In this document: one piece after another, positions 47,500 to 57,466 of the stretch
Position numbering within the stretch: position 1 is the first letter of the stretch
Layout: every line of letters begins with the position of its first letter
Position numbers and translations under genes: made by a program
Assembly: GCA_018269055.1 (NCBI GenBank)
Contig: JAFDVI010000020.1
Span: forward strand, 124,001 to 188,000
Direction: 5' to 3'
Origin: Acidobacteriota bacterium
GTDB taxonomy: Bacteria; Acidobacteriota; Blastocatellia; RBC074
Length of the DNA: 64,000 nt
The notes under the pieces: model-generated
What the model saw: only the letters and a program-made list of their open reading frames with translations
Told to the model about the DNA's origin: nothing
The model's database searches: none

Positions 47500-47621
47500 T
47501 TGGAGTGCGACGCTCTCGGCGTCGCTTTGGAAGTCGCTGGGTAAACACGTTGATCTGTTTGACCAAAGCTCTTCATCAGAAAAGGACTACCAAAGCGCCG
47601 CCGGAGCCGGTCGCACTCCAA
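47500..47621. repeat. Inverted repeat between TonB receptor 1 and GH51
   Basis: The arms 47500-47530 and 47590-47621 pair at both ends (TTGGAGTGCGAC and CGCTTTGG) but differ in the centre. The loop is about 59 bases. It lies directly upstream of the GH51 start, so GH51 has a palindrome at each end. Confidence 0.75.
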
Positions 47622-47725
47622 GATTAATTGCCGTCGTTTGCAACGGCTCGGCAGCACGTGGAAATAGGCGACCGTCAGGTTTGCGCGGCCTGTCTTTCGC
47701 CAGGGATTTGCCATCGGTACCGGGT

Positions 47726-50700
47726 CTAGAAATAAATCTTCAGCCCGAATTGAACGTAACGCGGCAGCCCCAGTTCACGGAGCGTGCCGAAACTGGTGCT
47801 GTATGCGCGCCGCAGACGATAGAGCTTGAAGCCATCCAGCGTGCTCAGGTCGAAGGAATTCGCATTCGCTGTGGCAAATCCCTGCGGCAATTTGATGTTC
47901 GCGTAATAATCCAGCGGGATTGCGCCGCTGGGCAATCGTGCGCCGGTAATGAAGCTTTGAATCTTCGCGAACAACGCCGCGCCTTCCGTCGTGGAGCGAG
48001 CCGGGCGTCCCGACGCAGCCGCAACCCAGGCATCGTAATCCGCCGTCGAAAGCGGCGTTTCATCCGGCAATCCCATAAAGTCCGGGCCTGCATTGCCGGA
48101 ATTGGTGCGGAAGATGGGACTGTTCAGCGCGTTGTTGAAATCCACGCGGAATTGCACTTTGCGTTTGCCGTCGCCGCCCAGTTTGAAATCCTTCTGGATC
48201 GAAACGTCAAAGTACCGCTGGATAGGGCCACGAATGTCCAGCGTGCGGGGCGCTGTGCCCAGACTCCCTTTCGCCGGACGCATGAACGCCGCCGGGTTGA
48301 TGTACGGTTCGCACAACGTGCCAACCGGGCAATCGCGCGTCCACAACGGATTTTTCAGCGGCACGCCCGGAACCAGATCGGGACGAATGGTGTGCGTGAT
48401 GCCCGAACTCAGACGATTGCCTTCGACGATGGTCGGCAGGAACGGATAGCCGCCCTGCAAACGGAACAGACTGCTCAGCGTCCAGCCGCCAATGGCCGTG
48501 TCCACAGCGCGATTGGTGTGCGCCAGAAGTTTTCGCCCCTGCCCAAACGGCAGGTCGAAAATCACCGTCGAGCTAACGGCGTGTTTGACATCGAAACTGG
48601 AAATGGAACGATCCGCGCTGCGCGGCGCGCCAAATGTGATGTGACCGCCAGTGACCGTTGGAGAACTCAGCGAACGCGTTTCGGGGCTGGAATCCGACGC
48701 TTCGTCAATGGATTTGCCGAAGGTGTAATTCGCCGTGAAGGCCAATCCGTTGCTGACGCGGCGGCGCAAATCCACGTATCCCGCGTGGCGAATGCTGTTG
48801 ACCGAAGCGTCGTACAAACTGAACAGGTTGTTAAATCCGAAAAACACGCTGCCGACATTGCCGCGTTCGATGGTCAACACCGTGCCGGTCAACGAACGCC
48901 GCCCCAATGGATCGGCAAAGGTCGTATCCGAACTCAGGTTGTTGGCTTCGAGCGATTCGACGAAATCCAGATCGCGCGGATTGATGTTGACGCGCTGCGA
49001 AAACAAATGCGTTCCTTTGTTGCCGACGTACGCGACTTCGACAACCGTATTTCGCATCACTTCCCAGGAAAGGCTCAGGTTCCAGTTTTGCGTATAAGGC
49101 GTCGCCTGTGTTGCGCCCAGCGCAAAGCCCGGAATGCCCAAACTGTTGGTGTACACCAATCCGTCCTGGGGAATGGCCAACACCTGTTCAGGCGTTTGAG
49201 ACAAATACAATGGATAAACTGCCGACAACCGGAATGGTTGCGTCGGATCGGTTGAACCAGAGGAGCCGTTGGCGTTTGTGGTCAGCCCATTGAACGTGCC
49301 GAAATCCGGATTGGGAGTTCGGTTCTGGCCGTTGAGCGGAACATGCGAAATGCCGTATCCGCCGCGTACCAGAAAATGATGACCTTTCATCCATTCAAAG
49401 GTGTTCGGACTCCACGAAAACCCGAAGCGCGGCTCGAAATCCTTGTAATGCGCCGGGAAAAGATACCGGGAACGTCCGCCTCGCCCGGAATAGGCGAACG
49501 GCGGAATCAGCACACTGGTCGGAACGGTTGAGGGAATTGGCGCGGTTGTGGCGACGCCCAAGCCTGTGGCAACTGCGCGCCGCTGTGCATCGGTGAGTTG
49601 CACGGTTTGCGCCAGGTCGGGCCGAAATACGCCTTGCCGGTCATATTTTTCCGTTCGCGGCAATTGCAACGAATAACGCAATCCCAGGTTGATTTTCAGG
49701 TTGGGTTTGACCGACCAATCGTTTTGAACAAATGCGGCGCTGCTCTTCCAGCGGTAATAGTACGGAATCAGAACCGGTCGCGCCTGAACGGCATTGGGCA
49801 CGCCGATCAAATAACTGGCCCAGGTGATGCCGCCCGATGAAGCCGCCGTGCTTCGGTTGTTGCTGGTATTCAGCACGCGGAAATCCCAGCGTCCGCCCGC
49901 CGCGCCGAAAAACGGCGTGACGTTGAGCAGTTCGTAATTCAAATCCACGCCAAATTTCCAGTTCATCGCCCCTTGCGCGAAGTTGACGATATCATTGATG
50001 TTGTAGCGCTCTTCGACGTTAAAGTTGTTGGTCGAACCGGACGAGCCAATGGAGGCAAATGCGTTCGGGCCGTCGGCGCTGACGTTGAACAGCGGCAATC
50101 CGCCTTTGGTCAGTGTCGGTATGCCCAGTTCGTTCGATAAATTGCGCCCGGTTTTGATGGAAAACTCCGGGCTGAAATCTTCGCTGAACACGCCGCGGGT
50201 GTAATTGACGCGCAGTTCGTTGACGATGCGCGGAGAAAAGATGTGTGTGTGCGTAATGACCGTTTGTTTGGAATCGCTATAAGCGGCGGAGTTGCCGTTG
50301 ACGTCGCTGCCGAAGCCGCGAACGCCGACTGCGGGAACTTTGGTGAAGCGAAAACTCAGCCGGTCGGATTTTGTCAACTGATGGTCAATGCGCGTGGTGT
50401 AGCGCGTTTCATCCTGCTGGACGAACCGGTTGACGACGAAGTTGGAAAGCTGGCCGGCGTCATTGAGGAAGTAATTTCCGGCGTGCGGCAAATAATCCAG
50501 GGCTTTGACCGCCACCGGGTCCAGCATGTTGGCGGGAATTCTGTTGCCCGGAAACTGTGAAAACAGCGCGCCCGAGGCCAGAACAATCGGCACATAATTT
50601 CCATTCACAACGTTGAACTGCTGGAAAATTCTGGTTTCGGTGCTGGTGACGGGAATTTGCGGATATTTGGCCAAATCGGCGGTCGGTACCCAGCCGTTGG

Positions 50701-51742
50701 CAATGCGCGACAAGCCGGAAAAATCGCCCGCGCGCATGGCATCGGTCGGCAGCAGCGTATCGGTCACGACGAAATCTCGTCGCCACCGCGGTTCATACGC
50801 AAAGAAGAAAAAGGTTTTGTCGTGGCCATCGTAACTGGCTGGGCCAAACACTTTTTTCGGCAACCAGACCGGCCCGCCGATGGTGAACGAACCTTGCGAA
50901 AAGCGCAGGTTGTTCGGCGGACGCAGGGTCGAAGTCGTCCATTTCTGTGCATTGGTCACCGGATTCCGATGATAAAACAGCGCCACGCCGTGATATTCGT
51001 TGGTGCCGGATTTGGTCGTTGCGCTGATGACGCCGCCGCCCGTGCGCCCAAATTCCGCCGAGTACGCAGACGTTTGTACGGTGAATTCCTGGACGGTTTC
51101 CGGCGTAAAACTCACCACGGCGCGCGCCACGCCGACGCCTGTGTTATTGACGCCGTCGGCCAGAATCGCCGTCGAACCGGCGCGCCCGCCATTCAAACTC
51201 AAATTGAAACCGGGAACGGGTTGGCCGGAAGTGACTTCGGGGTCTTCGCTGCCCGCATCGCCGGATACGTTCGGCGCAGTTAAGGCCAAATCGAGCACGC
51301 TGCGATTAAACAGCGGCACATCCTGAATCTGACGCTCGGTGATCGTGTGGCTGGTGGTGCCGTTGGCTGAATTCAGCAAGGGAGTTTCCGCCGTGATGGT
51401 TACTTCGTTGGCGATTTCACCCGGTTCCAACGCGACGTTGGTGGTGACGGTGGTCGCGGTGTCTACCTTGACGTTGTTGATCACGGTTTTTTTGAAGCCG
51501 CTGGCTTCGACCGTAATGCGATACACGACCGGTTCCAGCGAACTGGCGATGTAAACGCCGTCGCCGGACGTGGTCAATCGCTGCGATTGGTTGGTGCCGA
51601 TGTTGGTAATCGTCACCGTCGCATTGGGAATGACTGCGCCGTTTTTGTCCGTGACCGTGCCGCTGATGCCGCCGCGATTCGTTTGAGCAAAGACAGCGAC
51701 AGCAGTGAAGAAAACAATTGCTGCTACGTTGATGAGTTTCAT
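47726..51742 (-). CDS. Oar-like TonB-dependent outer-membrane receptor 1
   Basis: A 1,338-residue receptor. After a signal peptide (ending near AVFAQ) comes a carboxypeptidase-regulatory-like sandwich (GGISGTVTDKNGAVIPNATV, about 22-105), then the plug (about 115-235, with TERQIQDVPLFNR and GGRAGSTAILADGVNN) and a large beta-barrel ending in Phe, the usual outer-membrane export signal. Length and layout match the Oar/acidobacterial group rather than SusC; there is no SusD gene. It probably imports pectic oligosaccharides. Of two close starts, ATG 51742 is right for the GGAGGT six bases upstream. Confidence 0.92.
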   Translation of the reverse strand: MKLINVAAIVFFTAVAVFAQTNRGGISGTVTDKNGAVIPNATVTITNIGTNQSQRLTTSGDGVYIASSLEPVVYRITVEASGFKKTVINNVKVDTATTVTTNVALEPGEIANEVTITAETPLLNSANGTTSHTITERQIQDVPLFNRSVLDLALTAPNVSGDAGSEDPEVTSGQPVPGFNLSLNGGRAGSTAILADGVNNTGVGVARAVVSFTPETVQEFTVQTSAYSAEFGRTGGGVISATTKSGTNEYHGVALFYHRNPVTNAQKWTTSTLRPPNNLRFSQGSFTIGGPVWLPKKVFGPASYDGHDKTFFFFAYEPRWRRDFVVTDTLLPTDAMRAGDFSGLSRIANGWVPTADLAKYPQIPVTSTETRIFQQFNVVNGNYVPIVLASGALFSQFPGNRIPANMLDPVAVKALDYLPHAGNYFLNDAGQLSNFVVNRFVQQDETRYTTRIDHQLTKSDRLSFRFTKVPAVGVRGFGSDVNGNSAAYSDSKQTVITHTHIFSPRIVNELRVNYTRGVFSEDFSPEFSIKTGRNLSNELGIPTLTKGGLPLFNVSADGPNAFASIGSSGSTNNFNVEERYNINDIVNFAQGAMNWKFGVDLNYELLNVTPFFGAAGGRWDFRVLNTSNNRSTAASSGGITWASYLIGVPNAVQARPVLIPYYYRWKSSAAFVQNDWSVKPNLKINLGLRYSLQLPRTEKYDRQGVFRPDLAQTVQLTDAQRRAVATGLGVATTAPIPSTVPTSVLIPPFAYSGRGGRSRYLFPAHYKDFEPRFGFSWSPNTFEWMKGHHFLVRGGYGISHVPLNGQNRTPNPDFGTFNGLTTNANGSSGSTDPTQPFRLSAVYPLYLSQTPEQVLAIPQDGLVYTNSLGIPGFALGATQATPYTQNWNLSLSWEVMRNTVVEVAYVGNKGTHLFSQRVNINPRDLDFVESLEANNLSSDTTFADPLGRRSLTGTVLTIERGNVGSVFFGFNNLFSLYDASVNSIRHAGYVDLRRRVSNGLAFTANYTFGKSIDEASDSSPETRSLSSPTVTGGHITFGAPRSADRSISSFDVKHAVSSTVIFDLPFGQGRKLLAHTNRAVDTAIGGWTLSSLFRLQGGYPFLPTIVEGNRLSSGITHTIRPDLVPGVPLKNPLWTRDCPVGTLCEPYINPAAFMRPAKGSLGTAPRTLDIRGPIQRYFDVSIQKDFKLGGDGKRKVQFRVDFNNALNSPIFRTNSGNAGPDFMGLPDETPLSTADYDAWVAAASGRPARSTTEGAALFAKIQSFITGARLPSGAIPLDYYANIKLPQGFATANANSFDLSTLDGFKLYRLRRAYSTSFGTLRELGLPRYVQFGLKIYF

Positions 51743-51928
51743 GATCATACCTCCAAGGCCAGAGTCACTGGCTTCACAGCCAATGTGATGTGCAATCCCG
51801 TCACAGAAGCGGGCGCAAAGCTGCAACAAATAGCGCTTCCGCTGACCGTGGCTTTCCCGGATTGCGGTTCGATGACAAACGGATTGTCGAACGTGTTATG
51901 TGCGAGAATGTCTTTGTGCGTGAGCAGC

Positions 51929-51964
51929 GCGTTGCACCGGTCGCTGCATTTTGCCCTTTGGGGC
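51929..51964. repeat. Possible remnant of the hairpin-cluster family
   Basis: GCGTTGCACCGG (51929-51940) resembles the right half of the 19-base hairpin of the clusters at 4325 and 24809, and GCCC TTT GGGGC (51953-51964) resembles their flanking stems. The rest of the 51743-51966 gap shows no feature beyond the leader of the receptor gene. Confidence 0.35.
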
Positions 51965-51966
51965 GC

Positions 51967-53751
51967 TCATTTGAGTTTCGTTGCCAACCAATCGGCAACC
52001 TTATCCTTATATTCCGGCGCGAAGCTTTCCCAACGGGCCATGCCATGAAGCCCATCAGGAATCGAAATCAGATCGCAACTGACGCCCGCGGCTTTCAGCT
52101 TCGCCTGAAACATCGGCGACCACGAATACAGCACGCTCATATCGCCCGTGCCGTGAACCAGCAGAAATGGCGGCAAGCCCGGTCGAATGTGATTGATGGG
52201 GGAGGCGTCGCGCAGCAATTGCAACGTGGCTTCGTCGGCTTTGGCTTCCTTGCGCCCGAACAATCCGCGCATCGAAGTGCTCAAGCCGCCGCGTCGTTCC
52301 ATATCCGCGATGAAATCCACTGGCGCGTAAAACGGAACGACGGCGGCGACTTGTTCACTGGCTTTGGCCAGCGCGACGGCCTGTGCAACGATTTGGCCGC
52401 CCGCGGATTCGCCAACCAAAGCAATTCGATTCGGATCAATGTTGTATTCCGCCGCGTGCGCTTTGACCCAGCGAACGGCGGCGTGAACGTCTTCAATCGG
52501 CGCGGGGTAGTTGTGTTTTGGAGCAAGACGATAATTGATCGTGAACCACGCAATGCCGCGGTTCGCCAGCGGAACAAACAACGGATCGTTTCCGCCCATT
52601 TTGTCGCCGCCCGACCAGCCTCCACCGTGCACGAAAATCGCCGCCGGAAACTTGCCTTTGCCTTCGGGAATGAAAGCGTCCAGCTTCAGGCTTTCGCCGC
52701 CCGCTTGTGCATATTCGATATCGGTTTTGACGTGGCCTTCCAGTATCGGATGTTCATACGGATTGCGGCGCGGGGGCGCAGCCTCCGGTTTGATTTCGGC
52801 TTTCGGATTCCAATCGCCCAGCACTTTTTCGCGTGTGATTGCCTGGGCTTCTGCAGCAGTCAGCTTCTGCGCCCAGGCGACGCGCGCAGCATCGTTTGCG
52901 CCTGCACCAATGCTGCCTGCTTCGGCATATCGGGCGGTCTTTTCGCGTTCCGGGCCAGTCCAGTTGTGCCAGCCTTCAGGCCTCACGACCTCGGACATCT
53001 CGGTGTTCAGGAAGATGGCGCTACCAAACGCTCGCCACGGACGCCCCAAATACGTTTTGACGCCCGCTTCGCCTGTGATTTTGCAGTTGGCGAAGACGAA
53101 TCCATACGGCTGATTTTCCGGCGTTGAAGCCGCCGTAATATATCCGTTTTTCAGCACGTGAATGTGGCAGCGTTCAAAGTACGCCGTCGCCGCGCCGAAG
53201 ATGAAGTCCACGTGGCCGGTGATATAGCAGTTTTCAAAGTATTGCCGCCCGCGATTGAGCAGAATCGTGTCCTGCCAACCCAGAAAGCGGCAATTTTTGA
53301 ACTTCACTTTGTCGGCATCCACGCGCAGCGCAAGCGCCTGTCCGACAGGGCCAGCGGAGTTTTCAAACGTGATGTTTTCGGCGCTGAATCCGTCGCCGTC
53401 CAGTTGCACGGTCGGCGTGCGGAACGTGCCAATCGGTTTGCCATCCAGCCCAATCAGATTCGCATTCAAATTAAATGTGATGATGGTTTTGGTCGCATCT
53501 TCGCCGACCAGTTTGATCCAGCGACGTTCCTGCTGGACGTAAATCAGTTCTTTGTAGATGCCGGTTTTGACGGCAATCACCCACGGACGCGTGGAACTGG
53601 GCAGATTTGGCGGCGCAGCCATAATCGCATCATGAATGGATTTGAACTGCCCGTCGCCATTCGGTGCAACGGTCGCATCCGCCGCGCGTCCGTTAATCGC
53701 CATTGCCAGCAACCAATAGATGACCAACCCGATTGAAATTCGTTTTGCCAT
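51967..53751 (-). CDS. Fusion of CE8 pectin methylesterase and alpha/beta-hydrolase esterase
   Basis: A 594-residue exported protein (signal peptide ending near NGRAAD). The first half is a CE8 beta-helix: GQALAL, catalytic Asp161 in WQDTIL and Asp182 in HVDFIFG, and Arg237 in YLGRPW. The second half, from about residue 340, is a BD-FAE/acetylesterase-like hydrolase: oxyanion HGGGW (375-379), Ser449 in GESAGG, Asp537 in GTGDMS and His569 in GLHGMA. So methyl esters and probably acetyl or feruloyl esters of pectin are removed by one polypeptide. It sits between two receptor genes. Confidence 0.92.
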   Translation of the reverse strand: MAKRISIGLVIYWLLAMAINGRAADATVAPNGDGQFKSIHDAIMAAPPNLPSSTRPWVIAVKTGIYKELIYVQQERRWIKLVGEDATKTIITFNLNANLIGLDGKPIGTFRTPTVQLDGDGFSAENITFENSAGPVGQALALRVDADKVKFKNCRFLGWQDTILLNRGRQYFENCYITGHVDFIFGAATAYFERCHIHVLKNGYITAASTPENQPYGFVFANCKITGEAGVKTYLGRPWRAFGSAIFLNTEMSEVVRPEGWHNWTGPEREKTARYAEAGSIGAGANDAARVAWAQKLTAAEAQAITREKVLGDWNPKAEIKPEAAPPRRNPYEHPILEGHVKTDIEYAQAGGESLKLDAFIPEGKGKFPAAIFVHGGGWSGGDKMGGNDPLFVPLANRGIAWFTINYRLAPKHNYPAPIEDVHAAVRWVKAHAAEYNIDPNRIALVGESAGGQIVAQAVALAKASEQVAAVVPFYAPVDFIADMERRGGLSTSMRGLFGRKEAKADEATLQLLRDASPINHIRPGLPPFLLVHGTGDMSVLYSWSPMFQAKLKAAGVSCDLISIPDGLHGMARWESFAPEYKDKVADWLATKLK

Positions 53752-53763
53752 AGCTTGAAAAGT

Positions 53764-53837
53764 AGACAGGATTCACAAGATTGAACAGGATTGCTTCGAT
53801 CATAGCCTCATCTTGTTACATCCTGTAAATCCTGTCT
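53764..53837. repeat. Intergenic imperfect inverted repeat with periodic arms
   Basis: The left arm 53764-53790 (AGACAGGATTCACAAGATTGAACAGGA) and right arm 53811-53837 pair imperfectly. The arms are quasi-tandem copies of an ACAGGATT-like unit. It lies between receptor 2 and the CE8 fusion. Confidence 0.65.
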
Positions 53838-53855
53838 AAAATTTCCCTGTTTGAT

Positions 53856-56800
53856 TTAGAACGACAGCTTGAAGCCGTACTGAATCTCGCGCCCAATGTA
53901 CCCCGGACGTTTGCTGATGACTTTGCCGAAATTCGCATTGTTGAAATCCACCACGGGATTGTCCCAGTTGATATGGTTCGCCACATTGTAGGCTTCAACG
54001 CGGAACTCAAACTTCCAACCTTCGTGGATGCTAAAGGCTTTGCTCAAGGTCGCATCCACCTGGGACGTGCCGGGGCCAAACACATTGTCATACGTCCAAG
54101 GATTGGTGCGTTTGGTGCTGGCCGGGTCACTCGATGTGCCGGTGGGCAAGGCCTTGAACACGGACTTGTCGAACCACGCGCCGTTCGGGCCAAGCGTGCG
54201 CTTGTCCAGATGCGGATCGCCGCTGACGATCAAATTTTGCGAGAAGACCAGCTGCCGCCCCGAATACCAGCGATTAGTCGTCGTCAACTGCCAACCGCCC
54301 AACGCCAGCTCGACCGGCAGCGGCGCGTTGTTGAGCAACCAGCGGCCTTTACCTACAGGGATTTCCCAGGTCACAGCGTGATTGACTCGATGCCGCGCAA
54401 TCCCCAACGGACGCCACGTCAACTCTTGTTTGAACTGGGCAATATCATCGAAGAACTCCGTTTGCTCTTCGCGTTGATAGGCGTAATTCACCAACATGGT
54501 CAAACCCTGCGCGAAGGGACGTTGCGCCTGCACTTTGTAGGATTTCACATGCAAATCGCGCAGCGCCGTGTTGGTTTGCGTGATCGCCTGGTATTGCGGA
54601 TAAGGGCGCAATAGCGAAGCCACCGTCACATTGGCCGACCCATTGCGCAATGAGCCGGGGAAGACGCTCGGCGTCAGGTAATTGCGGAACGGATTCGGCA
54701 CTGACGCATTCGTCACCGAACGCGGGTTGTCGTAAGTGAAGCTCGGATCCGCCAGGTTCAAATCAATGTTGACCGGGACGTTCGTGCCGTTGTTGAAGAA
54801 GAAATCGAAGCTGACGATGGTGCGCTTCCACACGTCGCGTTGATAGGACAACGAAAAGCGGTCGTTGTTTTGCGGCTTCAGATCATATTGATCGAGGCTG
54901 ACTGCGTTGCCCAGATTGGTGTAACGACCCAGCGATTTTTCCGTCGGTTGTTGCAACGGGTTCGCTGGAATCAAAACACCATTCGCGGTATACGCGGCGG
55001 TTGGGAATGGATTGGAAAGCAGCCCTTGCGGCAAACCATTGAGCAACCCCTGCGCCGATGTGCTGGTCGAATAGCCCGCATACTGGGTGACGAAAGCCCC
55101 CAGCGGGTCACGAATACTCGCCGAAGGCGTCATATAGCGCGCCCACCCAAAGCGAAACACCGATTTGCTATCCAGCTTGAACGCCCCGCCAATACGCGGC
55201 AGGAAATTCGTCGCCTGGCGCGACCAGGCGTGGCGATTGTCGGCGTCCGTGAAAATCCACGCGCCGTTATAAGTCGGCTTGTAACCTTTGGTCGCCAGCA
55301 AAGACAACACGGAGGCGGGCATATTGGGCGGCGTCGTTTGGAATTCAGGAATCGGATTGGTCAGATCGAGCCGCTGCGACAAACGGTTCTGACGATCCAC
55401 CGGCCCGGGTTCAAATTCCCAACGCAAGCCCAGATTGAGCGTCAACCGGTTGTTCACTTTGAAATCGTCTTGAAAGTAAGACGCGTACCCCAACGTCACG
55501 ACTTCCTGAACGGGGATGCGCTGCGCGTTGGTATTGCCATCCAGCACACCCAGCAGCATCGTCGCCCATTCATTGCCGGAGATGTTGATGTTGGCGCTGG
55601 TATTCTGACTCGCGGTGTTATTCGCGCGGAAGTTCAGCGTGATCGGAATGAAGCGCGCGCCCTTGCCTTTGTCCACACGCAGTTCGCCGCCGAACTTGAG
55701 GTTGTGATTGCCCGCGTACCAGTTCATACGCGCCGACCCGCCCCAACCTTGCGGACGTTGCCAGTATTCGCTGCTGCCGGGCCGTCCCAGTTGGTTCGTG
55801 GTAGTGCCGGTCAGCACATTGACTGCCGGGTAATAAATCAAATCGCGTGTGAAAACGGATGTGTACCATGGATTCCCCGGCCACAAAGCTTCGATGCCCG
55901 ATTTGCCAAGCACGTAATCGTCGGCGGCGAACTCATCAATCAGCTTATGGTAATTGGCGCGCAGGTTGAGCACCTTCGACGGAGAGATCGTATAAACCGT
56001 ATCCGCCGCGATGCTCAGCCCGTGGCGATGGCTGCCCGCCGCTGGAAAGAGCTTGCCCGCCGTGTTGTCTTGCGGGGCTTCGAGCAGACTGGCGTTGAAA
56101 TAACCGTAACGGACAAACGCTTTCAGCCTTTCGTTGACATTCCAGTCAATCCGATTCGAGACATTGTAATAATCAACGTTTTCGGTCTTGGTACCTTGCC
56201 AGTTCAAGTCATTGCCCGGCAGGTTGGGCAGCGGCGCTTCGGCCAGCAGCCGCACCGCGGTCGGATCGAAGCGATTGGCCGGAATGATGTTGCCTGCAAA
56301 AACCGTGCGCACGCCGCTCGAACCCGTTGAAGTGAACGGGTCGTAAACAGGACGTGCGCAAGTCGTGCCCGCCGCGCAAACAGCATAGCTGCCGATGCGC
56401 GATTGGCTGAAATCGCCTTTGCGTTCAAGCGCAGTCGGCACGGTGATTTTCACCGTGATCGGGCGATGGTCGAACCACTGCTCCCACGACGAGAAGAAGA
56501 ACAGTTTGTTCTTGATGATCGGGCCGCCAATCGTGCCGCCATACATTTTCAGATCGGTGCCGCGATAGAGGGTTTCGTCCGCACCAGCCGTTCGCGGAAT
56601 CGTCGGATCGCCAAAGGCGTTAAACCGTGGATTGCGGTTGTAATAGTACGCCGCCCCATGAAACCGGTTCGTGCCGGATTTCATGTTCAACGTGACGATG
56701 CCGCCCGCGCTGTAACCGTATTCGGCGTCCACCGCATTCTTTTGAAAGGACACTTCCTGCACGGCTTCAATCGAAGGCGTGTAAGAAGTCTTGTAACTGG

Positions 56801-57419
56801 AAGTCAACGGCACGCCGTCGAGTTGAATGTCGTTGGCGCGTGTCGTTTGTCCGCCCGCGTCAAATTCGTTAGCGAAGGCGTGATGGTACGGACGATTTTC
56901 GCCGTTGTTGTTTTCGCCACCGTTGATGGTCGGGTCGAGCGCGATCACGTTGTAAGGATTGCGTCCACGCAACGGAATCTGGGTCATGATTTCATTGCCG
57001 ATGGTGGTCGTGTCGCTGGCGGAATTGAACTGCACGGCGACGGGCGAATCCTGCACGGTGATGACTTCGCTGACGCCGCCAATTTCCAGCTTGGCGTCCA
57101 CCGTCACGTCGCCTCGATTTTGAACCAGGATGTTGCGCTGCTCGAATTTTTTGAAGCCCTGCGCTTCGACAAGAACCGAATACGTGCCGGATTCGACGAA
57201 ATCGAAAATGTAGCGGCCTTCGGCATTGGTTTGCCGCGTGACTTCGACTCCCGTGCCGATGTTGCGGAGCGTGACTTTAACGCCCGCCAACGCCGCCTGG
57301 TTGGTATCTGTGATTACGCCCTGCAATTTGGCGCGATAATCCTGCGCGATGGCCAGACCGGTAAAACTCAACAGCAGGCCTAACAAAATGCCGAACAACC
57401 TCTTCTGCGATGGACTCAT
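53856..57419 (-). CDS. Oar-like TonB-dependent outer-membrane receptor 2
   Basis: An 1,187-residue receptor with signal peptide (ending near GLAIAQ), carboxypeptidase-regulatory-like domain (LQGVITDTNQAALAGVKV, about 33-115), plug (about 118-235, NEIMTQIPLRGRNPYN and TRANDIQLDGVPL) and beta-barrel ending in Phe. AGGAGGT precedes the ATG. It is a paralogue of receptor 1, clearly diverged, which suggests different oligosaccharide ligands. It lies 47 bases downstream of the GH28-CE12 gene, likely in the same operon. Confidence 0.92.
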   Translation of the reverse strand: MSPSQKRLFGILLGLLLSFTGLAIAQDYRAKLQGVITDTNQAALAGVKVTLRNIGTGVEVTRQTNAEGRYIFDFVESGTYSVLVEAQGFKKFEQRNILVQNRGDVTVDAKLEIGGVSEVITVQDSPVAVQFNSASDTTTIGNEIMTQIPLRGRNPYNVIALDPTINGGENNNGENRPYHHAFANEFDAGGQTTRANDIQLDGVPLTSSYKTSYTPSIEAVQEVSFQKNAVDAEYGYSAGGIVTLNMKSGTNRFHGAAYYYNRNPRFNAFGDPTIPRTAGADETLYRGTDLKMYGGTIGGPIIKNKLFFFSSWEQWFDHRPITVKITVPTALERKGDFSQSRIGSYAVCAAGTTCARPVYDPFTSTGSSGVRTVFAGNIIPANRFDPTAVRLLAEAPLPNLPGNDLNWQGTKTENVDYYNVSNRIDWNVNERLKAFVRYGYFNASLLEAPQDNTAGKLFPAAGSHRHGLSIAADTVYTISPSKVLNLRANYHKLIDEFAADDYVLGKSGIEALWPGNPWYTSVFTRDLIYYPAVNVLTGTTTNQLGRPGSSEYWQRPQGWGGSARMNWYAGNHNLKFGGELRVDKGKGARFIPITLNFRANNTASQNTSANINISGNEWATMLLGVLDGNTNAQRIPVQEVVTLGYASYFQDDFKVNNRLTLNLGLRWEFEPGPVDRQNRLSQRLDLTNPIPEFQTTPPNMPASVLSLLATKGYKPTYNGAWIFTDADNRHAWSRQATNFLPRIGGAFKLDSKSVFRFGWARYMTPSASIRDPLGAFVTQYAGYSTSTSAQGLLNGLPQGLLSNPFPTAAYTANGVLIPANPLQQPTEKSLGRYTNLGNAVSLDQYDLKPQNNDRFSLSYQRDVWKRTIVSFDFFFNNGTNVPVNIDLNLADPSFTYDNPRSVTNASVPNPFRNYLTPSVFPGSLRNGSANVTVASLLRPYPQYQAITQTNTALRDLHVKSYKVQAQRPFAQGLTMLVNYAYQREEQTEFFDDIAQFKQELTWRPLGIARHRVNHAVTWEIPVGKGRWLLNNAPLPVELALGGWQLTTTNRWYSGRQLVFSQNLIVSGDPHLDKRTLGPNGAWFDKSVFKALPTGTSSDPASTKRTNPWTYDNVFGPGTSQVDATLSKAFSIHEGWKFEFRVEAYNVANHINWDNPVVDFNNANFGKVISKRPGYIGREIQYGFKLSF

Positions 57420-57466
57420 AGTGACCTCCTGAATTTCGAGCGTGGTTTGGTTTTCAACTTTGCCGG

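Noticed and set aside
47726-57419. SusC/SusD pair
   Set aside because: Both receptors are Oar-like and no SusD-type lipoprotein gene is present; the gene between them is the CE8 fusion.
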